In this document: piece after piece, positions 9,536 to 18,227 of the stretch
How the letters are laid out: each line of letters starts with the position of its first letter
How positions within the stretch are numbered: the stretch's first letter is position 1
Assembly: GCF_900105995.1 (NCBI RefSeq)
Contig: NZ_LT629785.1
Span: 310,001 to 374,000 of the forward strand
Reading direction: 5' to 3'
DNA length: 64,000 bases
DNA from: Pseudomonas pohangensis
Lineage (GTDB): Bacteria > Pseudomonadota > Gammaproteobacteria > Pseudomonadales > Pseudomonadaceae
Made by a program: the position numbers and the translations under genes
The notes under the pieces: generated by a model
Told to the model about the DNA's origin: nothing
What the model saw: the letters and a program-made list of their open reading frames with translations, nothing else
Database searches by the model: none

Positions 9536-10804
9536 TCAGTTGCTCTTCACCGCATGATCCGGCTTGCTTTCGTTACCCGGGATGTAAGGGCTCCATGGCT
9601 GGGCGCGAACCGGGCCGTCGGTCTGCCAGACCACGTTGAACTGACCATCCTCCTGCACTTCACCGATCATCACCGGTTTCCACAGGTGGTGATTGGTCTT
9701 GTCCATGGTCAGGGTGTAGCCGTCCGGAGCGGCGAAGGTCTGCCCGGCCATGGCTTCACGCACCTTGTCGACATCGGTAGTGCCGGCTTTCTCTACCGCC
9801 TGCGCCCACATATTGATGCCCACGTAGGTGGCTTCCATCGGGTCATTGGTTACCGCGGTCTGGTAGTTGGGCAGGTTCTTGGCCTTGGCATAGGCCTTCC
9901 AGCTGGCGACGAACTTGTCGTTGACCGGATTCTCCAGCGACTCGAAGTAGTTCCACGCGGCCAGCTGACCGACCAGTGGCTTGGTGTCGATGCCGCGCAG
10001 TTCTTCTTCGCCGACCGAGAAGGCGACGACCGGCACTTCGGTGGCTTCGATACCCTGGTTACCCAGTTCCTTGTAGAACGGCACGTTGGAGTCGCCATTC
10101 ACGGTCGATACCACGGCGGTCTTGCCGCCCGCCGAGAACTTCTTGATGTTGGCGACGATGGTCTGGTAATCGCTATGGCCGAAGGGGGTGTAGACCTCTT
10201 CGATGTCCTTGTCTGCCACACCCTTGCTGTGCAGGAACGAGCGCAGAATCTTGTTGGTGGTGCGCGGATAGACGTAGTCGGTACCCAGCAGGAAGAAGCG
10301 CTTGGCGCTGCCGCCTTCTTCGCTCATCAGGTATTCCACCGCCGGAATGGCCTGCTGGTTGGGTGCGGCGCCGGTGTAGAAGACGTTGGGCGACATTTCT
10401 TCGCCTTCGTACTGCACCGGGTAGAACAGCAGGCCGTTCAGTTCCTCGAATACCGGCAGTACCGATTTGCGCGATACCGAGGTCCAGCAGCCGAATACCA
10501 CGTCAACCTTGTCCTGGGTCAGCAGCTGGCGCGCCTTCTCGGCGAACAACGGCCAGTTGGAAGCCGGATCGACCACTACCGGCTCAAGCATCTTGCCGTT
10601 CACGCCACCCTTGGCATTGATTTCGTCGATGGTCATCAACGCCATGTCTTTCAGCGAGGTTTCGGAAATGGCCATGGTGCCGGAGAGCGAATGCAGAATG
10701 CCGACCTTGATGGTTTCGGCGGCCTGCAGGCTGTACGGGAACAGTCCGCTGAGCACCAGGGCGCTGACGGCAAGTGTGGATTTCAGAAAGGGACGGCGTT
10801 TCAT
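9536..10804 (-). CDS. urtA: Urea ABC transporter substrate-binding protein UrtA
   Basis: UrtA is the periplasmic urea-binding protein that feeds UrtBC. The 422-residue product has a twin-arginine-type signal (KRRPFLK, then a hydrophobic stretch and a cleavage site near LQAAET), a type I periplasmic-binding fold beginning IKVGILHSLSGTMAISE, and the FYPVQYEGEE and GTDYVYPRTTN segments typical of UrtA/AmiC-like proteins. It is the first gene of the urt-ure locus; GGAGG lies before the ATG, and a sigma-54-type promoter is placed about 70 bases upstream. Confidence 0.96.
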   Translation of the reverse strand: MKRRPFLKSTLAVSALVLSGLFPYSLQAAETIKVGILHSLSGTMAISETSLKDMALMTIDEINAKGGVNGKMLEPVVVDPASNWPLFAEKARQLLTQDKVDVVFGCWTSVSRKSVLPVFEELNGLLFYPVQYEGEEMSPNVFYTGAAPNQQAIPAVEYLMSEEGGSAKRFFLLGTDYVYPRTTNKILRSFLHSKGVADKDIEEVYTPFGHSDYQTIVANIKKFSAGGKTAVVSTVNGDSNVPFYKELGNQGIEATEVPVVAFSVGEEELRGIDTKPLVGQLAAWNYFESLENPVNDKFVASWKAYAKAKNLPNYQTAVTNDPMEATYVGINMWAQAVEKAGTTDVDKVREAMAGQTFAAPDGYTLTMDKTNHHLWKPVMIGEVQEDGQFNVVWQTDGPVRAQPWSPYIPGNESKPDHAVKSN

Positions 10805-10871
10805 TATTGGAGCCTCCTCAGGCGATCACGGTTCAGAATGGGGTTGAACTGTGTAACTCGTCCGAGGTGGT

Positions 10872-10887
10872 AGCGAGAATCGGGCCA
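10872..10887 (-). promoter_or_regulatory. Sigma-54-type promoter of urtA
   Basis: Read on the minus strand the site is TGGCCCGATTCTCGCT, which keeps the obligatory GG-N10-GC spacing and matches TGGCACG-N4-TTGCW except for two bases. It lies about 70 bases before the urtA start. Urea uptake is commonly under nitrogen (NtrC/RpoN) control, so the position makes functional sense; transcription was not tested. Confidence 0.7.
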
Positions 10888-10950
10888 ACTAGATAAAACC
10901 CTTTTATTACAGCTGGTTAGTGAGATTGAAAATTGCCGTCAAAGGTGTTT

Positions 10951-10967
10951 TGCCCTCTCTTGGTGCG
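10951..10967. promoter_or_regulatory. NtrC-like enhancer site upstream of urtA
   Basis: TGCCCTCTCTTGGTGCG follows the 17-base dyad TGCACC-N4-TGGTGCA: the right half TGGTGC is intact and the left half keeps TGC-C. It lies about 65 bases upstream of the -24 element, a usual enhancer distance. A second site was not found by eye. Confidence 0.45.
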
Positions 10968-11217
10968 TGATTCGGGCCTGTTTCCGGGTCTGTGGACCAG
11001 TTTGATGCGAATGGCCGCAGGCTGGCCTGCCCAAGGCGAGTGGCGGCTATGGCGAGGGGGATTAGCCTGGCTCGGCTCAACCCGGCGCCGGGAGCATGCA
11101 GGCTGCTGTGGCAGCTGGCTCCGGTGTTTTTTGCCGCTCTGAAAGCGCCGCTCAGTGCGGATGCCTTGACGGATTTTCAGCGCCTGGTGCGGTGCGCCGG
11201 GTGCAGATGCCGCAGAC
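10968..11217. other. Non-coding spacer between urtA and the TRAP binding protein gene
   Basis: Together with the promoter region this makes a 457-base stretch without a credible gene. Open frames exist on both strands but have no ribosome binding site or recognisable product, and one of them runs through the terminator at 11218. I see no further structure except the CCCGGCGCCGGG-like palindrome near 11082-11092. Confidence 0.5.
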
Positions 11218-11247
11218 AAAAACGCCGACCCTGAAGTCGGCGTTTTT
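11218..11247 (-). terminator. Rho-independent terminator after the TRAP binding protein gene
   Basis: AAAAACGCCGAC and GTCGGCGTTTTT form a 12-bp stem with a 6-base loop, starting 15 bases past the gene end. The A and T tracts make it usable in both directions. Confidence 0.9.
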
Positions 11248-11261
11248 GTGTGGACTGGCAA

Positions 11262-12362
11262 TCAGCTGCGGATGTTGTACATGTCCTTCTCGTTCATCTC
11301 GCCATAGGCGAACATGCGCTGGAGGAAGGCCTTCTGCTGGGCATAGACCTTGGCGGCTACCGGATCGGCCGCCGCACTGGCGTCAATCACTTCGACGGCT
11401 TTTTCCTTGAGCTTGGCCAGCACGGCATCCGGCAGGCGCCGCACATCCACCCCTTCCTTCTTGAGCTGCTCCATGGCTTGCATGTTGCTGACGTTGTAGT
11501 CATCCAGCATGTCGGCGTTCTCGTCGCGCGCGGCGGCACGGACGATGGCCTGCAGGTCAGCCGGCAGGGTTTCCCAGGCCTTGATGTTCACATCCAGTTC
11601 AAAGGTGACGTTGGGTTCCTGCCAGCCCGGGGTGTAGTAGTACTTGGCCGCCTTGTGCAGGCCCAGAGCCATGTCGTTGTAAGGACCGATCCACTCGGTG
11701 GCGTCGATGGCGCCGGTCTGCAAGGCGGTGAAAATCTCGCCGGCAGGCAGATTGACCACGGTGCCGCCCATCTTGGTCAGCACTTCGCCGCCGAGCCCGG
11801 GGGTACGCATCTTCAGGCCGACGAAGTCTTCAACGCTGTTGATTTCCTTGTTGAACCAGCCGGCGGTCTGCACGCCGGTGGCGCCGCAGGCCATCGGCAA
11901 TACGCCGAAGGGCTTGTAGGTTTCTTCCCACAGCTGCATGCCGCCACCGCGATACAGCCAGGCGTTCATTTCCTGGGCATTCGGGCCAAAGGGCAGGGCG
12001 CAGAAGAATTGCGCAGCAGGTACCTTGCCTTTCCAGTAATAGGGCGCGCCATGGCCCATTTCCGCTGTGCCACGGCTGACCGCATCGAAGACTTCCAGCG
12101 CCGGCACCAGTTCACCAGCGGCATACACCTTGATCTTGAGGCGGCCGTTGCTCATTTCATCCACCAGCTTGGCGAAGCGTTCCGCGCCGATACCTACGCC
12201 GGGGAAGTTCTTTGGCCAGGAAGTGACCATTTTCCAGTGGAAAGTCTGGCCGCTGCCGCCTTCCTGCGGCTTGGCAGCCGTATCCGTGTCCTGTTTGCAA
12301 CCGGCCAGAGCGGTAACTGCAAGGCCTGCGCCAGCCGCAGTAAGAATTTGACGACGTTTCAT
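11262..12362 (-). CDS. TRAP transporter substrate-binding protein (DctP family)
   Basis: The product (366 residues) is the extracytoplasmic binding protein of a tripartite ATP-independent periplasmic transporter. It starts with MKRRQIL, a twin-arginine-like motif, followed by a lipobox LAGC (C21), so it is probably a Tat-exported lipoprotein. FHWKMVTSWPKNFPG, AERFAKLVDEMSNGRLKIKV and the IDATEWIGPYNDMALGLHK region identify the TRAP subfamily annotated for mannitol/chloroaromatic or 2-oxo acids (TakP-like). It is transcribed away from the dctQM pair, sharing a 193-base spacer. The ligand cannot be read from the sequence. Confidence 0.9.
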   Translation of the reverse strand: MKRRQILTAAGAGLAVTALAGCKQDTDTAAKPQEGGSGQTFHWKMVTSWPKNFPGVGIGAERFAKLVDEMSNGRLKIKVYAAGELVPALEVFDAVSRGTAEMGHGAPYYWKGKVPAAQFFCALPFGPNAQEMNAWLYRGGGMQLWEETYKPFGVLPMACGATGVQTAGWFNKEINSVEDFVGLKMRTPGLGGEVLTKMGGTVVNLPAGEIFTALQTGAIDATEWIGPYNDMALGLHKAAKYYYTPGWQEPNVTFELDVNIKAWETLPADLQAIVRAAARDENADMLDDYNVSNMQAMEQLKKEGVDVRRLPDAVLAKLKEKAVEVIDASAAADPVAAKVYAQQKAFLQRMFAYGEMNEKDMYNIRS

Positions 12363-12555
12363 GCGAAGCTCCTCTATTGTTGTATTGGCGGATCGCAGAA
12401 TCGCTGCAACCGACCTTACCCAACTACCTTAGTAGCAAGTGCCGTTCAAGCCCAGCGAATACGACTAAAGTTTCACTAGCATTGCCGTGCTTGCGCCGGC
12501 CTGCCTAAGATGGCTGGCCGCTTACCCTGAAAGCCAATAACAACAAGGACTCCGC

Positions 12556-13101
12556 ATGTCCCCGAAGCCACCACTGCTGCCCGGTCTTGCCCGCAGCCTC
12601 GAATCCTTCAATGCCCTGCTGGGAAAAGCCTGTGCCTGGCTGACCCTGTTTCTGGTGCTTGGCACAGCTATCGTGGTGATCCTGCGCTACGGCTTCGGCA
12701 TCGGCGCTACCGCCCTGCAGGAAGCGGTTCTGTATGCCCATGCCCTGGTATTCATGGGTGCGGCGGCCTGGGTGCTGCAGCGTAACGGGCATGTGCGCGT
12801 GGATATCTTCTATCAGAACTTCGGCCCGCGCGGCCAGGCGCTGGTGAACAGTCTGGGCACCCTGTTCTTTCTGTTGCCGGTCTGCGTGTTTCTGGGCTGG
12901 GCCAGTTGGGATTACGTGAGCAATTCCTGGGCGACCCTGGAAGGCTCCAGCGAATCGGGCGGCCTGGCCTTTGTCTACCTGCAAAAGAGCATCATCCTGC
13001 TGCTGGTGTTCAGCCTGGTCCTGCAAGGCCTGGCCGAACTGATCAAGTCCGCCAATATCCTCAGCGGCCGCGCACCGGCTGTGGAGGTGAAGCATGGCTG
13101 A
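12556..13101 (+). CDS. TRAP transporter small permease (DctQ family)
   Basis: This 181-residue inner-membrane protein has four hydrophobic segments and the motifs EAVLYAHALVFMGAAAWVLQRNGHVRVDIFY, typical of DctQ subunits. An AAGGA ribosome site precedes the ATG. Its stop overlaps the start of the large permease gene by eight bases, so the two are made as a pair and work with the divergently encoded binding protein. Confidence 0.9.
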   Translation: MSPKPPLLPGLARSLESFNALLGKACAWLTLFLVLGTAIVVILRYGFGIGATALQEAVLYAHALVFMGAAAWVLQRNGHVRVDIFYQNFGPRGQALVNSLGTLFFLLPVCVFLGWASWDYVSNSWATLEGSSESGGLAFVYLQKSIILLLVFSLVLQGLAELIKSANILSGRAPAVEVKHG

Positions 13102-14470
13102 AGTAATGGCGATTCTGCTGTTCATCTGCATATGCGCGTCCTTGATGGGCGGTTTTCCGGTGGCCTTTACCCTGGGTGGGGTGTCGCTGCTGTTTGCCGG
13201 AATCGGCATCCTTACCGGGACCTTCGATGCCACCTACCTGAGCGCACTACCCAACCGCCTGTTCGGCATCATGAACAACCAGACCATGCTGGCGGTGCCG
13301 CTGTTCGTGTTCATGGGAGTGATGCTGGAGAAATCGCGGGTTGCCGAAGACCTGCTGGAGTCGATGTCACGCCTGTTCGGCACGCTGCGTGGCGGTCTGG
13401 CCATTTCCGTCTGTGTGGTCGGCGCGCTGCTGGCCGCCTCGACCGGGATTGTCGGCGCCACTGTAGTGACCATGGGGCTGCTGGCGCTGCCAACCATGCT
13501 GCGGCGTGGTTACGATCCGGCGATTTCCACCGGCACCCTGGCTGCGACCGGCACCCTCGGGCAGATCATTCCGCCGTCGATCGTGCTGGTACTGCTGGGT
13601 GACGTGATGTCCAGCGCCTATCAGCAGGCGCAATTGAAGCTGGGCATCTTCTCGCCCAAGACCGTATCGGTGGGCGACCTGTTTGTCGGTGCCTTGCTGC
13701 CCGGCCTGTTGCTGGTTGGCATGTACATCCTTTACATCATCGCGGTGGCGATCTGGCAGCCGAAAAAGCTGCCGGCACTGCCGCAGGAAGAACTGGGCGA
13801 TATCGAGTGGGGCAAGCTGACCAATGCACTGGTGCCGCCACTGCTGCTGATCGGTGCGGTGCTGGGCTCGATTCTCGCCGGCTATGCCACGCCTACCGAA
13901 GCGGCAGCGCTCGGTGCGCTGGGTGCCATGCTGCTGGCGCTGTACAAGCGCCAGCTGAATTTTACCCAGCTGCGTGAAGTGGCTTTTGGTACCACCGAAA
14001 TCAGCGCCATGGTGTTCCTGATCCTGATCGGCGCCTCGCTGTTTTCCCTGGTGTTCCGCGGCTTCGGTGGCGAAGTGATGATCGAGGACATCTTCGCGCA
14101 ATTGCCCGGCGGCGTACTGGGCGCGTTCTTCGTGGTGATGCTGGTGATCTTCCTGCTCGGCTTCATTCTCGACTTCATCGAGATCACCTTCGTGGTGGTG
14201 CCGATTGTCGGCCCGGTGCTGCTGGCCATGGGCCTTGATCCCATCTGGCTGGGCGTGATGATTGCGCTGAACCTGCAAACCTCCTTCCTTACGCCGCCTT
14301 TCGGTTTTGCCCTGTTTTACCTGCGCGGGGTCACGCCGGAATCGGTACCCACCAGCACCATCTACAAGGGCGTATTGCCGTTCATTCTGATCCAGCTGCT
14401 GTTGCTGGCGATTGCCTATATCTATCCGGGGCTGATTACCTGGCTGCCGGAACAGATCTACGGGCAGTAA
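13094..14470 (+). CDS. TRAP transporter large permease (DctM family)
   Basis: The 458-residue protein is the sodium-driven transport subunit of the TRAP system, with about twelve transmembrane segments. Diagnostic stretches are FPVAFTLGGVSLLF, GALLAASTGIVGATVVTMGLLALPTML, TLGQIIPPSIVLVLLGD and the near-C-terminal LQTSFLTPPFGFALFYLRGV. It is slightly longer than the common 425-435 residues because of a cytoplasmic loop near residues 190-240. No terminator with a U-tract follows, only a 12-bp hairpin. Confidence 0.92.
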   Translation: MAEVMAILLFICICASLMGGFPVAFTLGGVSLLFAGIGILTGTFDATYLSALPNRLFGIMNNQTMLAVPLFVFMGVMLEKSRVAEDLLESMSRLFGTLRGGLAISVCVVGALLAASTGIVGATVVTMGLLALPTMLRRGYDPAISTGTLAATGTLGQIIPPSIVLVLLGDVMSSAYQQAQLKLGIFSPKTVSVGDLFVGALLPGLLLVGMYILYIIAVAIWQPKKLPALPQEELGDIEWGKLTNALVPPLLLIGAVLGSILAGYATPTEAAALGALGAMLLALYKRQLNFTQLREVAFGTTEISAMVFLILIGASLFSLVFRGFGGEVMIEDIFAQLPGGVLGAFFVVMLVIFLLGFILDFIEITFVVVPIVGPVLLAMGLDPIWLGVMIALNLQTSFLTPPFGFALFYLRGVTPESVPTSTIYKGVLPFILIQLLLLAIAYIYPGLITWLPEQIYGQ

Positions 14471-14481
14471 ACCTTCCCGCT

Positions 14482-14518
14482 CCGGCAAGGCGCTCCCGGC
14501 TGGCGGGCGCCTTGCCGG
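14482..14518. repeat. 12-bp inverted repeat after the TRAP permease gene
   Basis: CCGGCAAGGCGC and GCGCCTTGCCGG pair perfectly across 13 bases. There is no T-tract on either strand, so this is either a weak or Rho-dependent 3' end or a dispersed palindrome. Confidence 0.55.
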
Positions 14519-14664
14519 CATTCCCTGTGCGCCAGAGTGGCTATCGAGCCGGTTTCCGGGTGGGCAGGAATCGACTTTCGCTGGCCGGGGAACGGCTGCA
14601 AGCGCCTGACATGGCTTATCATGGCGGTTGCTTGATGTATCACTTTTCCAAAGAGGTCTGAATT

Positions 14665-16329
14665 TTGGCTCAATACGTCTACACCATGCACCGGCTGTGC
14701 AAAGTGGTGCCGCCCAAACGCGAAATCCTCAAGAACATTTCCCTGTCGTTTTTCCCCGGCGCCAAGATCGGCGTGCTCGGCCTCAACGGCTCGGGCAAGT
14801 CCACCCTGCTGCGCATCATGGCCGGTGTCGACACCGAATTTGACGGCGAAGCGCGGCCGATGCCGGGGCTGAATGTCGGCTACCTGCCGCAGGAGCCGCA
14901 GCTCGATCCGGAAAAAACCGTGCGCGAAGTGGTGGAGGAAGCCGTCAGCGTGATCAAGGACGCCCAGGCGCGGCTGGATCAGGTGTATGCCGCCTATGCC
15001 GAACCGGATGCCGACTTCGACGCGCTGGCCGCCGAGCAGGCCAAGCTGGAAGCCATCCTGCAGGCCAGCGACGGGCATAACCTTGATCGCCAGCTGGAAG
15101 TGGCCGCCGATGCCCTGCGCCTGCCGGCCTGGGATGCCAAGGTGGCGCATCTGTCGGGTGGCGAGAAACGCCGCGTGGCGCTCTGTCGCCTGCTGCTGTC
15201 AGCGCCGGACATGCTGCTGCTGGATGAACCGACCAACCACCTGGACGCCGATTCGGTGGCCTGGCTGGAGCACTTCCTGCACGACTTCCCCGGCACCGTG
15301 GTGGCGATTACCCACGACCGTTACTTCCTCGACAACGTCGCTGGCTGGATTCTCGAACTCGACCGTGGTCAGGGCATCCCCTACGAGGGCAACTACTCCG
15401 GCTGGCTGGAGGCCAAGTCCAACCGTCTGGCGCAGGAATCCAAGCAGCAGTCGGCCCATGAAAAGGCCATGAAGGACGAACTGGAGTGGGTGCGCAAAGG
15501 CGCCAAGGCCCGTCAGTCGAAGTCCAAGGCGCGCTTGCAGCGCTTCGAGGAAATGCAGTCGCAGGAATTCCAGAAGCGCAGCGAAACCAACGAGATCTAC
15601 ATTCCCGCCGGGCCACGGCTGGGCGACAAGGTCATCGAGTTCAAGAACGTGTGCAAAGGCTATGGCGACCGCCTGCTGATCGACAACCTGAGCTTCAGCA
15701 TGCCCAAGGGCGCCATCGTCGGCGTGATCGGCGGCAACGGTGCCGGTAAGTCGACGCTGTTCCGCATGCTGATGGGCAAGGAAACCCCGGATTCCGGCAC
15801 GATTGAAGTTGGCGACACCGTGCAGCTGGCCTGCGTTGACCAGAGCCGCGATGATCTGGACGGCAGCAAGACGGTGTTCGAGATGATTTCCGATGGCTCC
15901 GACCAGATCCGCATCGGCAACTACGAGATTCCTTCGCGCACCTATGTCGGCCGCTTCAACTTCAAGGGCGGCGACCAGCAGAAGTTCGTCAAGGACCTCT
16001 CCGGTGGTGAGCGCGGTCGTCTGCATCTGGCGCTGACCCTGAAGCAGGGCGCCAACGTATTGCTGCTGGATGAACCGTCCAACGACCTCGACGTGGAAAC
16101 CCTGCGTTCGCTGGAAGAAGCGCTGCTGGACTTCCCCGGTGCGGCCATCGTGATCTCCCACGATCGCTGGTTCCTCGATCGGGTGGCCACGCACATCCTG
16201 GCCTACGAGGATGACTCGCAGGCGGTGTTCTTCGAAGGCAACTACACCGAGTACGAAGCTGACCGCAAGAAGCGCCTCGGTGATGCCGCCTCGCAGCCAC
16301 ACCGGGTGCGGCACAAGAAGCTGGCTTAA
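14665..16329 (+). CDS. ettA: Energy-dependent translational throttle protein EttA
   Basis: EttA is an ABC-F ATPase that binds the ribosomal E site and gates the first elongation step according to the ADP/ATP ratio. The 554-residue product starts at a TTG codon (MAQYVYTMHRL) preceded by AAAGAGG. It has two ABC domains: Walker A LNGSGKST near residue 40 and GNGAGKST near 360, signatures LSGGEKRRVALCRLL and LSGGERGRLHLALTL, and the P-site linker between them with the KGAKARQSKSKARLQRFEEM segment. It is monocistronic with its own terminator. Confidence 0.96.
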   Translation: MAQYVYTMHRLCKVVPPKREILKNISLSFFPGAKIGVLGLNGSGKSTLLRIMAGVDTEFDGEARPMPGLNVGYLPQEPQLDPEKTVREVVEEAVSVIKDAQARLDQVYAAYAEPDADFDALAAEQAKLEAILQASDGHNLDRQLEVAADALRLPAWDAKVAHLSGGEKRRVALCRLLLSAPDMLLLDEPTNHLDADSVAWLEHFLHDFPGTVVAITHDRYFLDNVAGWILELDRGQGIPYEGNYSGWLEAKSNRLAQESKQQSAHEKAMKDELEWVRKGAKARQSKSKARLQRFEEMQSQEFQKRSETNEIYIPAGPRLGDKVIEFKNVCKGYGDRLLIDNLSFSMPKGAIVGVIGGNGAGKSTLFRMLMGKETPDSGTIEVGDTVQLACVDQSRDDLDGSKTVFEMISDGSDQIRIGNYEIPSRTYVGRFNFKGGDQQKFVKDLSGGERGRLHLALTLKQGANVLLLDEPSNDLDVETLRSLEEALLDFPGAAIVISHDRWFLDRVATHILAYEDDSQAVFFEGNYTEYEADRKKRLGDAASQPHRVRHKKLA

Positions 16330-16348
16330 CCCGGTCTGCAGCAGATCC

Positions 16349-16378
16349 AGCCCCGCCCGTCAGGTCGGGGCTTTTTTG
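16349..16378 (+). terminator. Rho-independent terminator of ettA
   Basis: AGCCCCG and CGGGGCT pair across a short loop and are followed by TTTTTTG, about 20 bases after the ettA stop. Confidence 0.9.
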
Positions 16379-16502
16379 TTTCTGCAGGTTTTACCGTTCG
16401 CGCACCTCGACATATTTTTCACATAGCGCTGACAGCTTCTTCACCCCCGGCTGCTTAGTCTCGCCCCTCGTAATCAGAGTTTTATTCGAGGTTCCGCCAG
16501 AC

Positions 16503-18191
16503 ATGTCGCAACAATCCCCTGCCACGCCGGCGCGCTGGCGCTTCACTATCAGCCGCAACAGCCTGACCCTGGCGGTTGCCCTGTGGATGCTGCTGACCAT
16601 GAACGGCACTTTCTGGCGGGTGGTCTGGGACGGTGTCGGTGGCTGGTCGAACGATAACAAGTGGTTTCTCGCCAGCTTGCCGCTGTTTGTCCTGTGCTGG
16701 CTGTTCGGTCTGCTCAGTCTGCTCAGCTGGGGCCGGGCGACCAAGGCCATCCTCGGTCTGTTGCTGGTGGTTTCGGCGGCGGCCAGTTACTTCATGTACA
16801 GCTACGGCATCGTGATTGACTCGAGCATGCTGGAAAACATCGCGCAGACCGATCCGGCTGAAGCCACGGAGCTGTTGAGCTGGCGCATGGCCGGCTGGTT
16901 TCTGCTGTTTGCCGGGCTGCCGATCCTGCTGATCAGTCGCGTACGCCTGCTGCAACGGGGCTGGAAGCGCGAACTGCGCGGCAAGCTGGGCGGCATCGCG
17001 CTGGCCTTGCTGTGCATCGGTGCGATCGCCGCTACCAGCTACCAGTCCTACTCCTCGCTGGTGCGCAATCACCGGGAAATCCGCCTGATGCTGGTGCCGT
17101 CGAATGTTGTGGCGGCCGCGCACAGCTACCTCAAACACCAGTTTGCTGCGCCACTGAAACTCGAAGTGGTGGGTGCCGATGCCTACCGCTTGCTGCCCGG
17201 TGGCAAACCGAAAGTGATGGTGGTGGTGGTCGGTGAAACCGCCCGCGCCGCCAATTTTTCCCTGAACGGTTATGCCCGCGAGACCAATCCGGAGCTGGCC
17301 GCACGTGGCGTGATCAATTTCGAACAGGCCAGTTCCTGCGGTACTGCCACGGCGGTCTCGGTGCCCTGCATGTTCCAGAACGTCGGTCGCGACGGCTACA
17401 AGGACAGCATGGCCAATAGCCGCGAGGGGCTGTTCGATGTGTTGCAGCGCGCCGGGGTTGGTGTGCTCTGGCGCGACAATAACTCCGGCTGCAAGGGTGC
17501 CTGTGTCCGGGAGCCGTATGAGGATGTCTCGCACATTGAAGTCGATGCCATGTGCGATCCTGGCGAATGTCATGACGAAGTCCTGCTCAATGGTTTGCAG
17601 GCCTATCTGGACAGTCTCAACCACGATGCGGTGATCGTGCTGCACATGAAGGGCAGCCATGGCCCGGCCTATTACAAACGTTATCCGGCTGCCTTCGAGA
17701 AATTCACTCCGGTATGCAAGAGCAACCAGCTCGATCGTTGCCAGCAGGCCGAGATCGTCAATGCCTACGACAACACCCTGCTGTACACCGATCATGTACT
17801 GGCAAAAACCATCGACCTGCTGCAGCACAATAGTCAGCGGCTGGATACCGGCATGCTCTACCTGTCGGACCATGGCGAGTCGCTCGGTGAAAACGGTATC
17901 TACCTGCACGGCTTGCCCTACGCCATGGCACCCAGCGAGCAGACCCATATCCCGATGCTGATGTGGATGTCCAGTGGTCTGGAAAAGCGCCAGGGGATTG
18001 CCGCCAGCTGCCTGGAAGCCAAGGGCAAGCAGCCGGTATCACAGGACAACCTGTTCCACTCGGTGCTGGGCCTGATGGATGTGCATACCGAGGCCTACCA
18101 TGCCGATCTCGACCTGTTCCGCAGTTGCCGGCCGCCGACCGACGGCAAATATGCCAAGCACCTGTTGCAGCAGGAACAGACCAAGTATTGA
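16503..18191 (+). CDS. Phosphoethanolamine transferase, EptA family
   Basis: The product (562 residues) is an inner-membrane enzyme with about five N-terminal transmembrane segments (DUF1705 region, residues 20-190) and a periplasmic sulfatase-fold domain. EptA-type enzymes move phosphoethanolamine from phosphatidylethanolamine to lipid A, which lowers binding of cationic peptides. Present are VVVVGETARAANFSLNGY (metal site), SCGTATAVSVPCMF with the nucleophilic Thr, KGSHGP and YLSDHGESLGE. It is more like lipid A enzymes than like the heptose-specific EptC. The next two genes follow closely on the same strand. Confidence 0.92.
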   Translation: MSQQSPATPARWRFTISRNSLTLAVALWMLLTMNGTFWRVVWDGVGGWSNDNKWFLASLPLFVLCWLFGLLSLLSWGRATKAILGLLLVVSAAASYFMYSYGIVIDSSMLENIAQTDPAEATELLSWRMAGWFLLFAGLPILLISRVRLLQRGWKRELRGKLGGIALALLCIGAIAATSYQSYSSLVRNHREIRLMLVPSNVVAAAHSYLKHQFAAPLKLEVVGADAYRLLPGGKPKVMVVVVGETARAANFSLNGYARETNPELAARGVINFEQASSCGTATAVSVPCMFQNVGRDGYKDSMANSREGLFDVLQRAGVGVLWRDNNSGCKGACVREPYEDVSHIEVDAMCDPGECHDEVLLNGLQAYLDSLNHDAVIVLHMKGSHGPAYYKRYPAAFEKFTPVCKSNQLDRCQQAEIVNAYDNTLLYTDHVLAKTIDLLQHNSQRLDTGMLYLSDHGESLGENGIYLHGLPYAMAPSEQTHIPMLMWMSSGLEKRQGIAASCLEAKGKQPVSQDNLFHSVLGLMDVHTEAYHADLDLFRSCRPPTDGKYAKHLLQQEQTKY

Positions 18192-18227
18192 TCCGCGCGC
18201 AAGCCGCCGTTATCCGGAGTACAGCGC

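Noticed and set aside
10917..11261. A 114-codon minus-strand frame in the urtA-TRAP spacer
   Set aside because: It runs through the strong terminator at 11218-11247 and has no ribosome site or homology.
12505..13233. A 242-codon minus-strand frame over dctQ
   Set aside because: dctQ on the plus strand has clear family motifs, an AAGGA site and coupling to dctM; the antisense product is Gln/His-rich noise.
16503..18191. Acquired colistin-resistance gene of the mcr type
   Set aside because: Base composition is like its neighbours, no mobile element is near, and intrinsic EptA-type genes are common in Pseudomonas.
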